DNA from: Ustulina deusta
Taxonomy: Eukaryota > Ascomycota > Sordariomycetes > Xylariales > Xylariaceae
Assembly: GCA_023159155.1 (NCBI GenBank)
Contig: JAJNNX010000070.1
Location: 174,601-238,600, forward strand
Direction of reading: 5' to 3'
DNA: 64,000 bases
The translations under genes were made by a program, and so were the position numbers. Shown piece by piece: positions 33,893 to 45,246 of this stretch (its first letter is position 1; each line of letters opens with the position of its first letter). The notes beneath the pieces are model-generated. The model did not search any database, had not been told where the DNA came from, and saw nothing but the letters and a program-made list of their open reading frames with translations.

Positions 33893-36800
33893 ATGTGTCT
33901 CAAGAGCGGCGAGGTTGCATTACGTGACAAAGACCAATCACCCCAATTGGCCTTCCAGGATCCTACGAATGCCGATACGTTTGGCGTGAACCTTCTTACG
34001 CCGCTTGAGACGCCAGGTCACCTCGGCCCTTTCCTAAGGGCCCAGTTCGATGGCTGGGATTCGCACCAGGAGCCGCCAGAATCGCTCAACGAGGACTTGA
34101 GCAGGTGTCGAAATGCGGACTACTATATGCGGGGATGCGTTCCTCAGATGAGGAACGACATACCATGTTTTCTGGAAGAGCCCAAATGCTATGGGCAATC
34201 CATCTTCATAAACGTGTTCAGGTACTGGTACTTTTCGGGCTTACGATCCTGCGATAACGCAACGTGTCAAGCTCGGAAGATCATGCTCGAGCGGTCGGCG
34301 CCTCGATGCGGTTGGCCTGTCTTTCGCGACATCGTGCTGACATGTCTCGCATGTTGGCAACCAGCGAACGAGGTAATGTCCTTCACTACGACGCTTCCCA
34401 CAGCGGATGAGAATATTCAGCTCCCGGCTGTCTTCTGCATCGATGTTCGCGGAATGGTTGATCTGTGGTTTTGGACTACTCGGCTTATATCTGGACCCAT
34501 CGTTCAATTGGTTCAAGAACTAGGAATGAATGGGTTTGCGGACGACGCGCTTTATCAACTCTGGCTAGCATTTAAATCCGATCATAACTTGCGCGCTACC
34601 GAAAGTTCACGTAAGTTCTATGAACGTGGCTTTTGTGTCAATCGTCTCTGGAACGTGTCGTTTCAAAGTAGACACGGCATAGCGGATATTCCTTACATTG
34701 TTGAAACGGCCCTTGAATCCTTGACTCCCAAATCGGAGAGCAGGCACACTAGCTGCACAGAGGAGAGTTGCTTGGTCGCCCATGAGAATAGCACTCTTGT
34801 CAAACAAGCGCATAAATGCCATTCCAGATCATGCGCCAACGAGCTCACTTTCCCTCCAGCCATACTGAACAAAACTTTTAGTAATGGTGCCCGCAACTCA
34901 TCTTTGAAAGTACATCCATTTGAAATCACCGCGTGGCGCATTCCCGAACCCGGCCAAAACCCGTCTTTTCTATGCGCTCCTGACGATGACTATGTCGCTA
35001 TCTCCCACGTATGGTCCGATGGAACGGGTGTTGGGATGAAATCTGGTGCAGGTATCGTGAACGCCTGTCTTTTCGAGTATTTCTCCGATCTTGCGAAACG
35101 AGAGGAAGTGTCATGTAAGGGGATCTGGTGGGATGCAATCTCTATCCCAACGGAACGCCACGCTAAGGCTGTCGCGATGGATAGCATGCTCGAGAATTAT
35201 GAGAACGCAAAGGTCACTGTAGTCCACGACCAAGATTTACTGGAGTTTGAGTGGAAGGATGATGGGAGTCCGGCTGTAGCAATGGTTCTATCGTCATGGT
35301 TCACGAGGGGCTGGACAGCAGCCGAACTGTGGGCTTCGAGACATCACCCCGTGAAAGTGCTCTTTAAAGACCCCGAAGACTCGACAGGGCGAAGACCACT
35401 GCTCAAAGACTTGGACAAGGACGTCATGGCGGGAGACCTGTCCCGTTGGTTCGACCCCGAGACTGATGGGCGCCGGTGTCCGTATAATAACCGTGCATTG
35501 GACCCGACCGATACGCTTCCTGGATTAGCCCATATGATTGCAACTGATATCCTAGCCCTGTTCCGCTGGACTGAGGACCAGAAGATTCCGGACCTACAAG
35601 CTCTTCTACGCATGCTACAGACACGGACAACGTCGTGGGCGCGTGATCGTACCCTCATCGCCTCCCTGATGTGTCTACCACGCGATGCAATCGACTCGAC
35701 CACTACCGGCCCTCAAATGACACAGAAACTCCTGGCTAATTTTGGAAGTCTCAGGACTACAGAGATAATCAATCATCGAGTGCCCATGTCCAGCGATGGC
35801 CCCTGGGACTGGGCTCCGCAGTCTATCTTCGATCTAGGCCAGTGGTCGCTATCAATGGATCCGATGGGGCACTGGTCTTACATCGGGGGGGACGGTAGCA
35901 TCAAGTGCGAGTTCCTAGCATACGAAGTCTTAGAACAGGATGTCATTACCGAGTATCGTCACCACCCCGCTCTCGCAGCTCGAATCTCCGTCGCCCTATC
36001 AAGAAGACAGAGCTGCTTACTGTTGACAACACGAAGAATCCAGCAAGAGGATACGTACATTCTATTCCAGCCCGTTTCCGTCAGCGCCTGGATGGTAATA
36101 GGAAGGTGGATCGGATGTGTTTCTTTGAAAACTCCATTAGAAACATCTAGACGTCACCTGCAAGTCTGGAACACATATTCCGACGGCAGAGATGTCATTG
36201 GAAAGAGCCCACCCACATATGTACTGGGTAAGAGCAGAAGTAGCACCGACAAGTTGTTGCCTACTATGAGTTTTGAATCTACGTTTCTAGCTCTTGAAGC
36301 CATGAATCGGAACAAATCAGTGCCAGAACCAAAAACATGGCGTCTATCGACTAACAAACTTGAGGTATGCCCCTTTCCAAGCTAGGATGTGCTGAGATTT
36401 TGACAGGAAATTCAGGAAGCATCAAAGTGGTTACCTCAACCAGTCTACATCTACGCACCGAGCGCGGAGTTATTACCCAATATTGGAAGAACAGGGCCAA
36501 CGCATCCATCTGGCACGATTGTCTTTGAGACGATGAGACCTGACAACTGGGTACGCTTATCTTTTTTCTTGGGGCTCATCGATGCTCTTAGCATGGGTGA
36601 GCCAGCAGTCTGTCCTCAGGGCCACGATGGCTGCGACGGCATTGCTAGAATCACTTGGTCTTTTCCTTGCTCGGAAAGTGTCTATTATGGATGCTGGGCT
36701 GTTGTTCCCCGCGTTTACACATCTGTGTTCCACATCACCCCCATCTCAAATACTATCAGGGGCAATTTCGATATGGCCATTGGATCGCGAACCTTCGATG

Positions 36801-36895
36801 ATGATATCAAAATGCATCTGGTCCATAATCGGACGCAGGGTACATACCTGCAGACCTGTAATTGGTGTGGAAAATGTGGTATGTGTGTAAGGTGA
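33893..36895 (+). CDS. HET-domain protein (HET-2), paralogue of HET-1 with a C-terminal extension
   Basis: Two exons, 33893-36364 and 36407-36895, join in phase 0 to 986 residues. The 42-base intron (GTATGC...ACAG, with a GCTGA branch-like site) is short but removes an in-frame stop and restores a 162-residue extension. The HET domain spans about residues 367-475: YVAISHVW, IWWDAISIPT, NYENAKVTVVHD and SSWFTRGWTAAEL. The N-terminal cysteine patterns have the same spacing as in HET-1: C120-x4-C-x13-C139, and C288-x4-C-x3-H297-x9-H307-x-C309-x4-C314. The extension is Cys-rich near its end (CNWCGKCGMCVR) and has no counterpart in HET-1. A further 3' exon is possible because GTATGTGTGT lies within these last codons. 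Its partner membrane gene lies downstream on the same strand. Confidence 0.85.
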
Positions 36896-37453
36896 TAGGT
36901 TAGTCATCAGTCCAGTGGTGTAATCTTTGCCGGCCTATAGCTCGTCCGGAGTGACCAGAGAAATTTGATTCAGTCACTCCTAGGGTCCGCCTCCTTTCTG
37001 TCTGCTTTCCGCCTTATGGGATTCTTACCGAGCGCACGTTAGAATGTCATCCTTGTCACTACACACATGTAAAATCAGCCTTAAAACCGAGATTATTGGC
37101 ATGCAATTCCTGAAATATTTGAGGTTGGATATCACAAAGTTTCGCAATTGATAGGTCTTGGGATCGGAAAAGCCCAACCGGTTGCGACCGGCACAACCCG
37201 GTCCGCCCAACAGCTTTCGTGCACAATTGCTGTCGGTTTGATGTGCCACAATGCGTATTGTCTGCCTCGCCAGACCGACTGGCCGCCTTGGATGCGAACC
37301 AGGCTGTCAGGCATACGCCAGCCTGAATGCAACGCCATAAGGTATGCTTAGTTTATTCTGGTCCAGAATTACCTGCCTTCCACTAGAGGTACCACTTTTG
37401 TCAATCGAATGTGCCTTTTCCGTCACTGGGGCCTTAGCAGTTATTCCAAAGCC
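36896..37453. other. Spacer between HET-2 and MEM-2
   Basis: About 560 bases, including the HET-2 3' end and the MEM-2 promoter. Nothing coding is supported. Confidence 0.45.
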
Positions 37454-38812
37454 ATGTCAGAGTATCAGCTCAAGATACTCAACGGCCTGTTCAGTACCCA
37501 TGCTTGGTCGCAGCAGCTCGCGGGAATTCTCCCGCTCTCTGCTCTCATCGATTTCCTCGACGTCCCTCGGACACTCCATATCTTTGAGCTGACCGGCTTT
37601 GTACCCACATGGTGTTGGCCTGTTACTCCGTCGGGGAGCCGTCTGCTTTTGTCGCCGCGCTCTATTGAAGAGCCATGTTGCCTCGACAAGTTTGGAAATA
37701 GCCAAGGTCTACATTGCATGGACGGACGGTACGGCGACATGTATAATGCGGCTAGTCCCGAGACTATTCGCCTTTGCCTAGAAGTTGCCCCCAGAATTTT
37801 CGTTTTAAATGACCACGAGAACACAAAAGACGCACAATACAGCCGCCGACCCCAGAGCCTAACAGTCGTTCATGTAACTCGTGCGGTCTGTACAAAGAGA
37901 TCCTGCAAATACTTGTTGTTACTCGGCGCCTCGGCTGTTGGATGGATTCTCCTAGTAGGACTTCTGGTGGCGACAGCCATCCTTAGATGTCACATATCGT
38001 TTACATTTTTACTTGTTATTCCCGTCACGGGCGCCGTTGTTTATGTCACCCGAGGAGGCGGTCAGCCCACGCTGAGAGATACCCCTGGAAGCAACTATAA
38101 CCGCCTTGTGGTCGCCGCACTACACATGAACGAGACCAACTGGTGGGCCTTCTATGGTGAGACCACGGTGGTCAACGCATTACTCAATCTACCGTTACGG
38201 GTGAAGAGGTTCTCATGGACCAATCACTGGACATTAAACATAGCGTTAAGGATTCTCGTCCTCGGGCAATGGTCCTTGGCGATCGGCGCAGCTGCTACGC
38301 AGGGATTAGACGCGTACATCATCACGTTTTGGATCGTTTTCTGTATCTTTTCCAACGTATTCATCTTCTCCAGTCGACACTGCTGCCAACACTGGCTGGA
38401 GCAATCTGCCAGCTTTCGACTGAGCCGCATTGAGGTGAAGCTAAGCTCGCGGAGGGCACTTTTGAACACTTTAGTTGCATTAAATCCTGACAGCTTTCCA
38501 TTCGATCCGGATTCTAAACAGGATATGCTTGGAAGCTTTCATCTGAGCTCCCTCGCCTGGATAGACCCAATCCTCAAGTGTTGTCCAGACCGGTCTTTAT
38601 GGGAAGAGGCCACTCGGATGGCTATGGCCACAGAGCACAATACCAAGAAAGCCATTAAAGGGCAGAAACCCCCGGGGGAAAATAGTCCAGCGGAGCCAGA
38701 CTGGATAAGCAACTATAAGAAGTGGTACTGGTGCAGGTTCATTTCCGAGGGCATGTCTGTTGCAGAGAAGATTAAACAAGAAGCAAATCTACCGGGACGA
38801 TTCGTTAGATGA
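37454..38812 (+). CDS. Four-TM membrane protein (MEM-2), paralogue of MEM-1
   Basis: The single-exon protein has 452 residues from the ATG at 37454. An earlier in-frame ATG at 37409 would add 15 residues, but the later start aligns with the start of MEM-1. Predicted membrane segments lie at about 153-177, 181-199, 262-282 and 286-306. Conserved blocks with MEM-1 are QLAGILPLSA, PVTPSGSRLLLS, SPETIRLCL, AFYGETTVVNALLN, LRILVLGQW, and LSSRRALLNTLVALNPDSF from about residue 330. The C-terminal tail is polar and ends KQEANLPGRFVR, matching KEEAKLPGRARD of MEM-1. It is downstream of HET-2 on the same strand. Function is unknown, and association with the HET protein is inferred from the duplicated arrangement. 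Confidence 0.85.
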   Translation: MSEYQLKILNGLFSTHAWSQQLAGILPLSALIDFLDVPRTLHIFELTGFVPTWCWPVTPSGSRLLLSPRSIEEPCCLDKFGNSQGLHCMDGRYGDMYNAASPETIRLCLEVAPRIFVLNDHENTKDAQYSRRPQSLTVVHVTRAVCTKRSCKYLLLLGASAVGWILLVGLLVATAILRCHISFTFLLVIPVTGAVVYVTRGGGQPTLRDTPGSNYNRLVVAALHMNETNWWAFYGETTVVNALLNLPLRVKRFSWTNHWTLNIALRILVLGQWSLAIGAAATQGLDAYIITFWIVFCIFSNVFIFSSRHCCQHWLEQSASFRLSRIEVKLSSRRALLNTLVALNPDSFPFDPDSKQDMLGSFHLSSLAWIDPILKCCPDRSLWEEATRMAMATEHNTKKAIKGQKPPGENSPAEPDWISNYKKWYWCRFISEGMSVAEKIKQEANLPGRFVR

Positions 38813-39329
38813 GCCAGACTATAATAATTCTGATCCTTTCCAGATATTATAATTAGTAAATATAGACAATAAAGTTAGATTTGAATCCTCCCAGGAAGAA
38901 AACTCACTTGTCTTAAATATAATCTGCATGATATATTCAATCACACTGTCTTCTTCATCTCTCTAACCGTAGCTTCTACCTTCGCTGCGCATTCTAATGC
39001 TCGTTAACGATAAACTTTCCTATGTTGATGGTATCATATCGGACACTGGTAGCTATAGGTCTGCAGGATTGGCACAATAGGTGGTAAATTGCTAGGGAAT
39101 CTAGAATCATTCTACCTTTTTCTTAAGAGATTGTGCAGTCTTCACGGGTGAGAGAGGGAGAGCAAGGCTAATATATTCTTTCTTCTGCCACTTTATAGGC
39201 CATGGACGTCTTGAATTCACCGAGTATTTCAACAGTATCTAAGGCTGGACTGACAACGTTTGCTGCTTTGCCATGACATCCCTTGAGCCTTATCTGTAGG
39301 TCACAGAATTTTCGCGGCCAAGGTGCCTT
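38813..39329. other. Spacer downstream of MEM-2; includes a read-through frame of the secreted-protein gene
   Basis: On the minus strand the frame of the small secreted-protein gene continues past its TAG (39330-39332) for 53 codons to a stop at 39168-39170. Otherwise no gene is supported. Confidence 0.4.
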
Positions 39330-39929
39330 CTAGGTATTCCACCAAATTTCATCACCGCCCCGCAAGATCGTGCATTTATCTTCGTCCTTGGCTATTGAGA
39401 TAGCAGTAGCTTGCTTGGTCTTGCAATCAATTGCAAGAGTAGCTAGTGATAAGGAAATCGTCGTGTACAGCCGTTTTTCCTCCATTCAGATATGTACCCA
39501 CCCACCCTGAACTTAGGACCGCGCTGATTTTAGCGTTTGTCTCGTAGCCGGGGATGGCATTCGCCTTATATTTGAAGGAGTAAGGAGTCTTGAGCGAATC
39601 GGAGTAGTCAATCCAGGTCTAGAAATAATGGTTAACTAGGTATACATGATAATTGAAGCCCTGCTAGAAAGGGGATGTCTTACGGAAGTGACTGGCTGTC
39701 CTGTTGCCTTGTTCCATCGACCCAAAGAACCTGATATCAGTTATTAACCTCATTGGCTCGTAAGAAGCGACGATGGCGATTATGACACACCATAAGCTAT
39801 GACCTCACCAGCACCCGATGGTGGGTCTAACGTAGGCTTGAGATTCACGGTGCATCCGCTATCGCGTGTTTGAAGCACGGCGCCTTGGGCAGCGGCGGCG
39901 AAGCCGAGTGTGATCATAGAGAAGCGCAT
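39330..39929 (-). CDS. Small secreted protein of unknown function, possibly truncated by a nonsense mutation
   Basis: Four minus-strand exons (39791-39929, 39684-39730, 39469-39618, 39330-39419) join in frame to 141 residues. The protein starts MRFSMITLGFAAAAQGAVLQ, a signal peptide, followed by a mature part with few cysteines (SGCTVNLKPTLDPPSGAGEV, then NKATGQPVTSTWIDYSDSLK). The first three exons are well supported. The third intron (39420-39468) has a weak GTACAC donor, and without it the frame stops after SYSCN. The coding frame stops at a TAG but then stays coherent for 53 more codons (KAPWPRKFCDLQIRLKGCHG). A CAG-to-TAG change, typical of RIP, may therefore have shortened an original protein of about 195 residues. 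Secretion is predicted from sequence. No family is recognised and no role is assigned. Confidence 0.55.
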
Positions 39930-42411
39930 GGTGACGATAGGTTGAAACAGAGAAAGGTGACTCGAAATCTTGCTTGCTTGATAGTGATAAGTGCGCTTAA
40001 CTGTGACCAAGTATTCAGAATATTATGAACTACCCCGTAGGCGATGTTCTCAATCTTAAATACAAACTTTACTATACTAATAGGGTTCTAAATTTATATT
40101 ACACAGATGCACCTTAGGCTCTTTCCAAAGAGGCGTATACGGTATTCCCTGCGTTTCATCCTTCGGCATCTCAAAGAGGCAAATGGATATGGCCAAGAGT
40201 ACATGGGTTTAAAAATCAACAGGGATAAAGCGGACTTCATTGGAATCTCTAGTTAGACTCGTCGCCCCCGATATGGATGTTTTTGCCGAAATTCCTATAC
40301 AAGAAGCTGTGACCGAGCGAGGTTGGATCCCTGTCCTCTGTTGGATTGGTTGCTGGGTCCCGTATATTGTGGATGTAGTTCGGCGGTTTCTAGGATGATC
40401 GCTTCGGCACTACCGACTTTGAGGCGGAGCTATGCGTAGAAGCCCACAGATGTTACAGATCTAGTTAGCTACGTCATTTAACTGGCGGGAGATAGGATGA
40501 CTGATGATTATTATAGCGACCCACAAAGATTACCGTATACCTACTGCAAGCCTATGCACAGCCCTCCAAGTTCACAATGTGATATGTTATATAAATGGGT
40601 AGTTCTAAATATCAGTATAAAACACTCTATTGGGAGCAAATGCCAAGGCCTCCCGTAGTCGGTTGATCTATAGTTTCATCGGGAGTGAGGGCTGTGGCTG
40701 ATTTAGATGGGGAGGTTATATTAGTGGTCGCACTAAGGTAGAACACGTTAGAAAACCTTACAAATATAATTGTTTATATACGGCTCGGGCCGAGGCCCGT
40801 GCAGTGTAAACCCCGGTCTCCGGTGCTTGGTTCTGTATGGCTCCGTGACAGCACGGGAAAATAGTAGCGTGGTTGTTAGTCGGGCGATATACTGAGCAGG
40901 CACCGTTCAAATATTCAAGAAAGAAATACAAAAAATCATCAAGGCTTGCTTGATATCGGGGGCCTTAACTAGATGGATGAGTCTCTCAAGGACTGTAATA
41001 TCTTTGGGCTAGCTTGGACATGTCGCGATATGCGAGGCAAGGGTACTATCACTCCATCAACCACTTCAACATTGATTGCGATACACGCTGGCTGAGCAAA
41101 ATTCACATAGACATAGGTATGGTGTTTAAGTATTATTAATTGATACCTATAATGAACGGAGAATTGTTATCTCACATATAGGGTCCAGTATATAGGGTCC
41201 AGGGTCCGGATAAACTAACTCAGCCACCCTGAGCACGTAACACTCGGAAAGCGATACTTCAGAGAAGTCACTGAGTCTAAGAACAACCTTCCCCGCTTAT
41301 AGATGGTGTTAGAATGCCTGTCGCTATAAAAAGTTCGAACCTCGGTGCCCTGCTCGGGGCGGTCTCGAGCCCGCCCCTTTAGCGATGTGATAAGTCCTCT
41401 TGGCGTTTCCAAGCAGTTTAGCTTAGGCATTGATACCATGTATGGAAGGAGCAAAACCACCACCAGCGGCGCGGGCGTCTCTGCTGACTAAAACCCCGGT
41501 TCTGCGGCGCCACACGGGCGGATCCCGGCCGTTAGCCGCTCGCTGCTCCGTTTTGGCTCGGTGCTCCAGCCCTACCCAAAGAACTATTTTAAAGGAAGAG
41601 ACGGAGTAACCGACCGGAGAGATTCTACTCTGAGTGATGCCGCCCTACTTGACGTACACCCCGCTTGGCCACCTCTTACCCAGCCAACAATAGAGGGTGC
41701 CTCGCAACCTGTGAGATATAGGGGTGTTGCCAGATCACCGGCGTAAACCTAGCAATAGGAGTAGTTGTAAGGGATCTGAGAGGGTGGATCTAGAGGTAAA
41801 GATACTTCAGCTATAATTAAATCTTGCAGGAATAATTTCTTTAAAAACAAAATAAATACTTAGATAATATGGCTAGGTCTGGATGGCTGCCGGTCCGAGA
41901 AACACAGCTGCCAGGAGTGCTAGATACGCTAATCCAGAATAGGTGTATAGACTTTGCTATTTGGGCCATACAAAGGACCAAGGAAACCTTCGTTTCACTC
42001 ACTTGTACCTCCTTTGCTAAAAACGAAGGCTTAAGTAGGCGGAAAGGTGAATTCACGTATCTGGGTATAAGACAGACAGAGTGTTCGCATCCGCCGGGTG
42101 CCTAGCAAAGCAGGCGCCTCGGCTTTCAAGCTACAACAGCTTGTATAATAATGGGTAGTAAATTATTACTGAAATCGCCAGCAATCTAAACTGTGACAAT
42201 ATTGAGGGTTGCTTTAATGAGCCTTCTATGGTATGGTCATTAACATATTGCAAAAGAATACCGATATAATGCAAACAGCATGATTATCCTTTAAAAGCAA
42301 TTATTGTGAGAGAGAAAACAATATTATATAACATATAGACACCCTCGTGCCTGGGTAAGTAATTGGTGGCTAACCATATTGCGCGACAATATTAACAACC
42401 AGACCAATCTT
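39930..42411. other. Gene-poor region of mixed composition
   Basis: About 2.5 kb alternating between A+T-rich stretches and G+C-richer islands (about 40780-40870 and 41330-41750). A short G+C inverted repeat lies near 41352-41380. A frame at 41561-41746 and another at 41869-42105 have no recognisable features. The islands may be mobile-element remnants but I cannot identify ends or duplications. Confidence 0.4.
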
Positions 42412-43130
42412 CTATTGCAACTGGACTGGCCAAATTATCAGGGTCCCAACAGCTGCAACATAAGCCAGTCGCATACATTCGTTGTACCATCCACTAGGTA
42501 TATAAGCTCGATTCCCCTCCACCCTAGGGCTTTGAGTAGGTATTATTGAAGCCGTCCCCCATTCCCTTTCAAATGCAAACTTAAGCTCAAGCGCAATTGG
42601 AGGCGTGACAAGACCAAGGTTTTTTGTAATATGATTGCGAATCACATCGATATGGAAGGCGTTGTTATAGATGTTCTTGTCCCAAATGGTCCACTGTGCC
42701 TGAATTGTCTTGTTTCCAGTGTCATGAACGTCGAGTCGCTTTTCCGAGATGCTGTATACGTCCCGTATATGCCGCGGAGGGATCACAACAACAGGCCCTT
42801 GATCAATGCTTGGAATAGTGAAGTACAAACTGGACTTAGAGTACTTTTCACGGCGTCAACTCAGCAGATTCTGGCAGGGTTAACTCGGCGTACCTTGCGA
42901 TAGCCCTCAAAAGCCCACGTTCGCATTTGGAACGAAGATCGAAGTGTAGCTCGCACCCAGGCAAACGACTCATTTCGGGTACCAACAAAACACCGGGAAG
43001 TCCCAGCGTCGGCCCTACCATAAAAGGAGTTATACAAGCCAAGGAAGCAAATGACTAGAAACAGGATTAATGCTACCAGCAGCCCCATTTGGATGAGCGA
43101 CAACTTGACCGCAACAAACTGTAACATCAT
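42412..43130 (-). pseudogene. Truncated cytochrome P450 (N-terminal part only)
   Basis: Two exons, 42894-43130 and 42412-42834, join in phase 0 (GTACGC donor, TAAG acceptor) to 219 residues. A membrane anchor lies at about residues 13-33 (LIQMGLLVALILFLVICFLG). The segment SSLYFTIPSIDQGPVVVIPP, then HIRDVYSISEKRLDVH and HITKNLGLVTPPIALELKFA, is typical of the N-terminal third of fungal secondary-metabolism P450s. The I-helix, ExxR and heme-binding FxxGxxxC motifs are absent, and no downstream sequence supplies them. The last part is diverged and ends at a stop. Without the heme Cys it cannot be an active oxygenase. It belongs with the neighbouring broken biosynthetic genes. Confidence 0.72.
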
Positions 43131-43798
43131 GAGGCTGGGCAGCAGGGGCGGAATTGCGGGCTACGATGTAGTTACAGCAATTATAATGACACGTTATCAA
43201 ACAGTCAGCTGCTATGAAATATTATATATCAGTCTTCAGAACCAAACACTGTCATAGATCTCTATAAAGTTAGCGCATAATCAAAGTCTATTCTTGATGA
43301 GACATTGGTTTTTCTTAAGCTGAGTGATGGCGAGGATAAATCTGCCCGATTGAGTGCATGGTCAATGAGATAGATCATGGATGTTACCTCTTTAAGAGAT
43401 GTGACATGTAGTCCTTCGCTTTTTACATATCACACACCCCGTGTGTATCTACAATTGGTATGAAAGTTTCTCCAACTTGTGCAACGCTCTTGCAGCCCGG
43501 CATACATCGCGAGCACCCAGCAGCCAACATACGGCCGACAGATACTTTGTGGAATGTAATGGGTGGAAAAGCGAATTAGGTTCTAGTACCTGGGTACTTG
43601 ATGGGTTGGAGCGGTCAGGTTCCGCACAAGCACAGGTGGTACCAAGGCCGCTGTAGTATCCTTGACGCCACCTTAGGCATGCAGGCTGGTTGACTGATTG
43701 ACATCTTTGATGCGCGAAGTTTGGTCTGAATCAACTCCCACCCTCATGCTTTGAAAGATTTTCTCTCCCATCTCATCATTCTTTTTGATTAAGCACAA
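43131..43798. other. Divergent spacer between the P450 fragment and the FAD oxidase
   Basis: This would have been a shared promoter region for the two divergent genes. A C/T-rich leader precedes the ATG at 43799. No gene is supported. Confidence 0.4.
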
Positions 43799-45156
43799 AT
43801 GGATCCATCTCAAGCGATTGATACACTCACGAAAGTGCTTCCCTCGGGACAACTCGCCGTCCGCGGCACCCAGGAGTACGAGGACTTGAACGGATCATAC
43901 CAATCGATTCGATCGGGTGAAAGTCAACCTGCTGCTATCTTCCGTCCAAAGTCCGCTGACGAAGTGTCGACATTTGTGCAGACCATACGCCCATTCGCCC
44001 TCAGCGGTCAGGCCCCCTTCGCTATTTTCGGAGCTGGTCAGCAGCCAGCTTTGGGCTGCAACAACATCCAAGGCGGCATCACACTCAACTTGAGCCTCCT
44101 CACTGGCATAACTGTCAATGATGAGGCCGTCTCAATCGCTGCTGGTGAGCGCTGGGGTGCTGTTTACGAAAAGCTCGACCCCTTAGGGCTGTCTGGAGAG
44201 CTTTGCGAGGTGGAGGCAACAACTTCGGCGTCGTAACCCGCTTCGATCTGAGAACATTCAAGCAAGGGGCCCTCTATGGAGGCAGCATCTACTATTTCTC
44301 ACCAAGCTTCCCAAGTGAGATCCAGGCTTTGGCGACTGAGCTCCAAAAGCCTGACGCCACTCCGGAGACACACCTGATGATCAGCGTTGGGTTCGCAGCC
44401 GTATTCGGCCCGAACCCCATGTGTCAGAACCAGGTCTATTATACACAGGCAGTTGATAAGCCAGAGGTCTTGGGGCCTTTGACTTCAGTCCAGCCGCAGA
44501 TTGACCAACTCAATACACTCAGGCTGATCCCCAATGTAACCGAAGCAGCGAATGAACAAGCCGGGGACCAGCAGGTTGCCAAAAGGTATGTCTGGTATTT
44601 TCATATTTAGTTTCGAAATACATCGGCCTCGAACATTCAAAGCTACAGATAAACTAAACGCGAGACTTACAGGGCTGCCTATATGAACGTAACGGTTAAA
44701 GCGGACGTAGCGACGCTACAGGCAGCGGCCAACATCTACACAGCTGCCATAGACCCTGTCAAGTCCACCGAAGGCCTCATCTGTTCGCTAACTCTTCAAC
44801 CATACGCCGAGTCGCTGTTGCAGAGTTCTGCCGCCAAAGGCGGCGATGTGTTAGGTCTGGGCACAAACTCGGGTTCCCTTGTCAACCTTCTTCTCCTCAG
44901 CTACTGGACCAATGCGTCAGATGATGCTACCATCTTGGGCGCAATGAGGACTGCACTTCAGGGTATCGATCAAGATGCCGCTTCGAAGGGTACGAAGGTC
45001 GGCTATGTGTATATGAACTATGCATCAGAAGACCAGGACGTGATTGGGTCGTACGGCTACGAAAATACGAAGTTTCTACAAGAGACGAGCAAGAAGTACG
45101 ACCCAGAAGGCCTATTCCAAAAGGGCGTGCCTGGTGGCTGGAAGCTGTTTACCTGA
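43799..45156 (+). pseudogene. FAD-linked oxidoreductase (berberine-bridge-enzyme type) broken by an internal deletion
   Basis: The N-terminal part (43799 to about 44190) has the FAD-binding type 4 fold: AIFRPKSADEVSTFV, then FAIFGAGQQPALGCNNIQGG and GERWGAVYEKLDPLG. The position usually held by the FAD-linking His (GGH) reads AGQQ. Coding then shifts frame at about 44182-44194 and resumes as WRALRGGGNNFGVVTRFDL. The roughly 70 residues normally between these blocks, with the GGxxxGGG flavin-binding core, are missing. A normal intron (44586-44672) follows, and the C-terminal substrate domain ends PEGLFQKGVPGGWKLF. In the + strand reading the first frame stops at 44236. These enzymes oxidise small molecules, often in secondary-metabolite pathways. 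The deletion should inactivate this copy. Confidence 0.85.
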
Positions 45157-45246
45157 GGTGTTGCTGTTGTCGTAGTCATTGACACCTAAGGTATGATATA
45201 AATAGCGAGCCGTTGAAGGGAATAGCCTGTCCCGGTACTTATATAT

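Noticed and set aside
36533..36895. Separate small Cys-rich gene downstream of HET-2
   Set aside because: It is in phase with the HET-2 frame across a GT-AG intron and is better read as HET-2 exon 2.
41330..41760. G+C-richer island as a structural RNA gene or an LTR
   Set aside because: A short inverted repeat is present, but no complete fold, terminal TG/CA pair or target duplication could be found.
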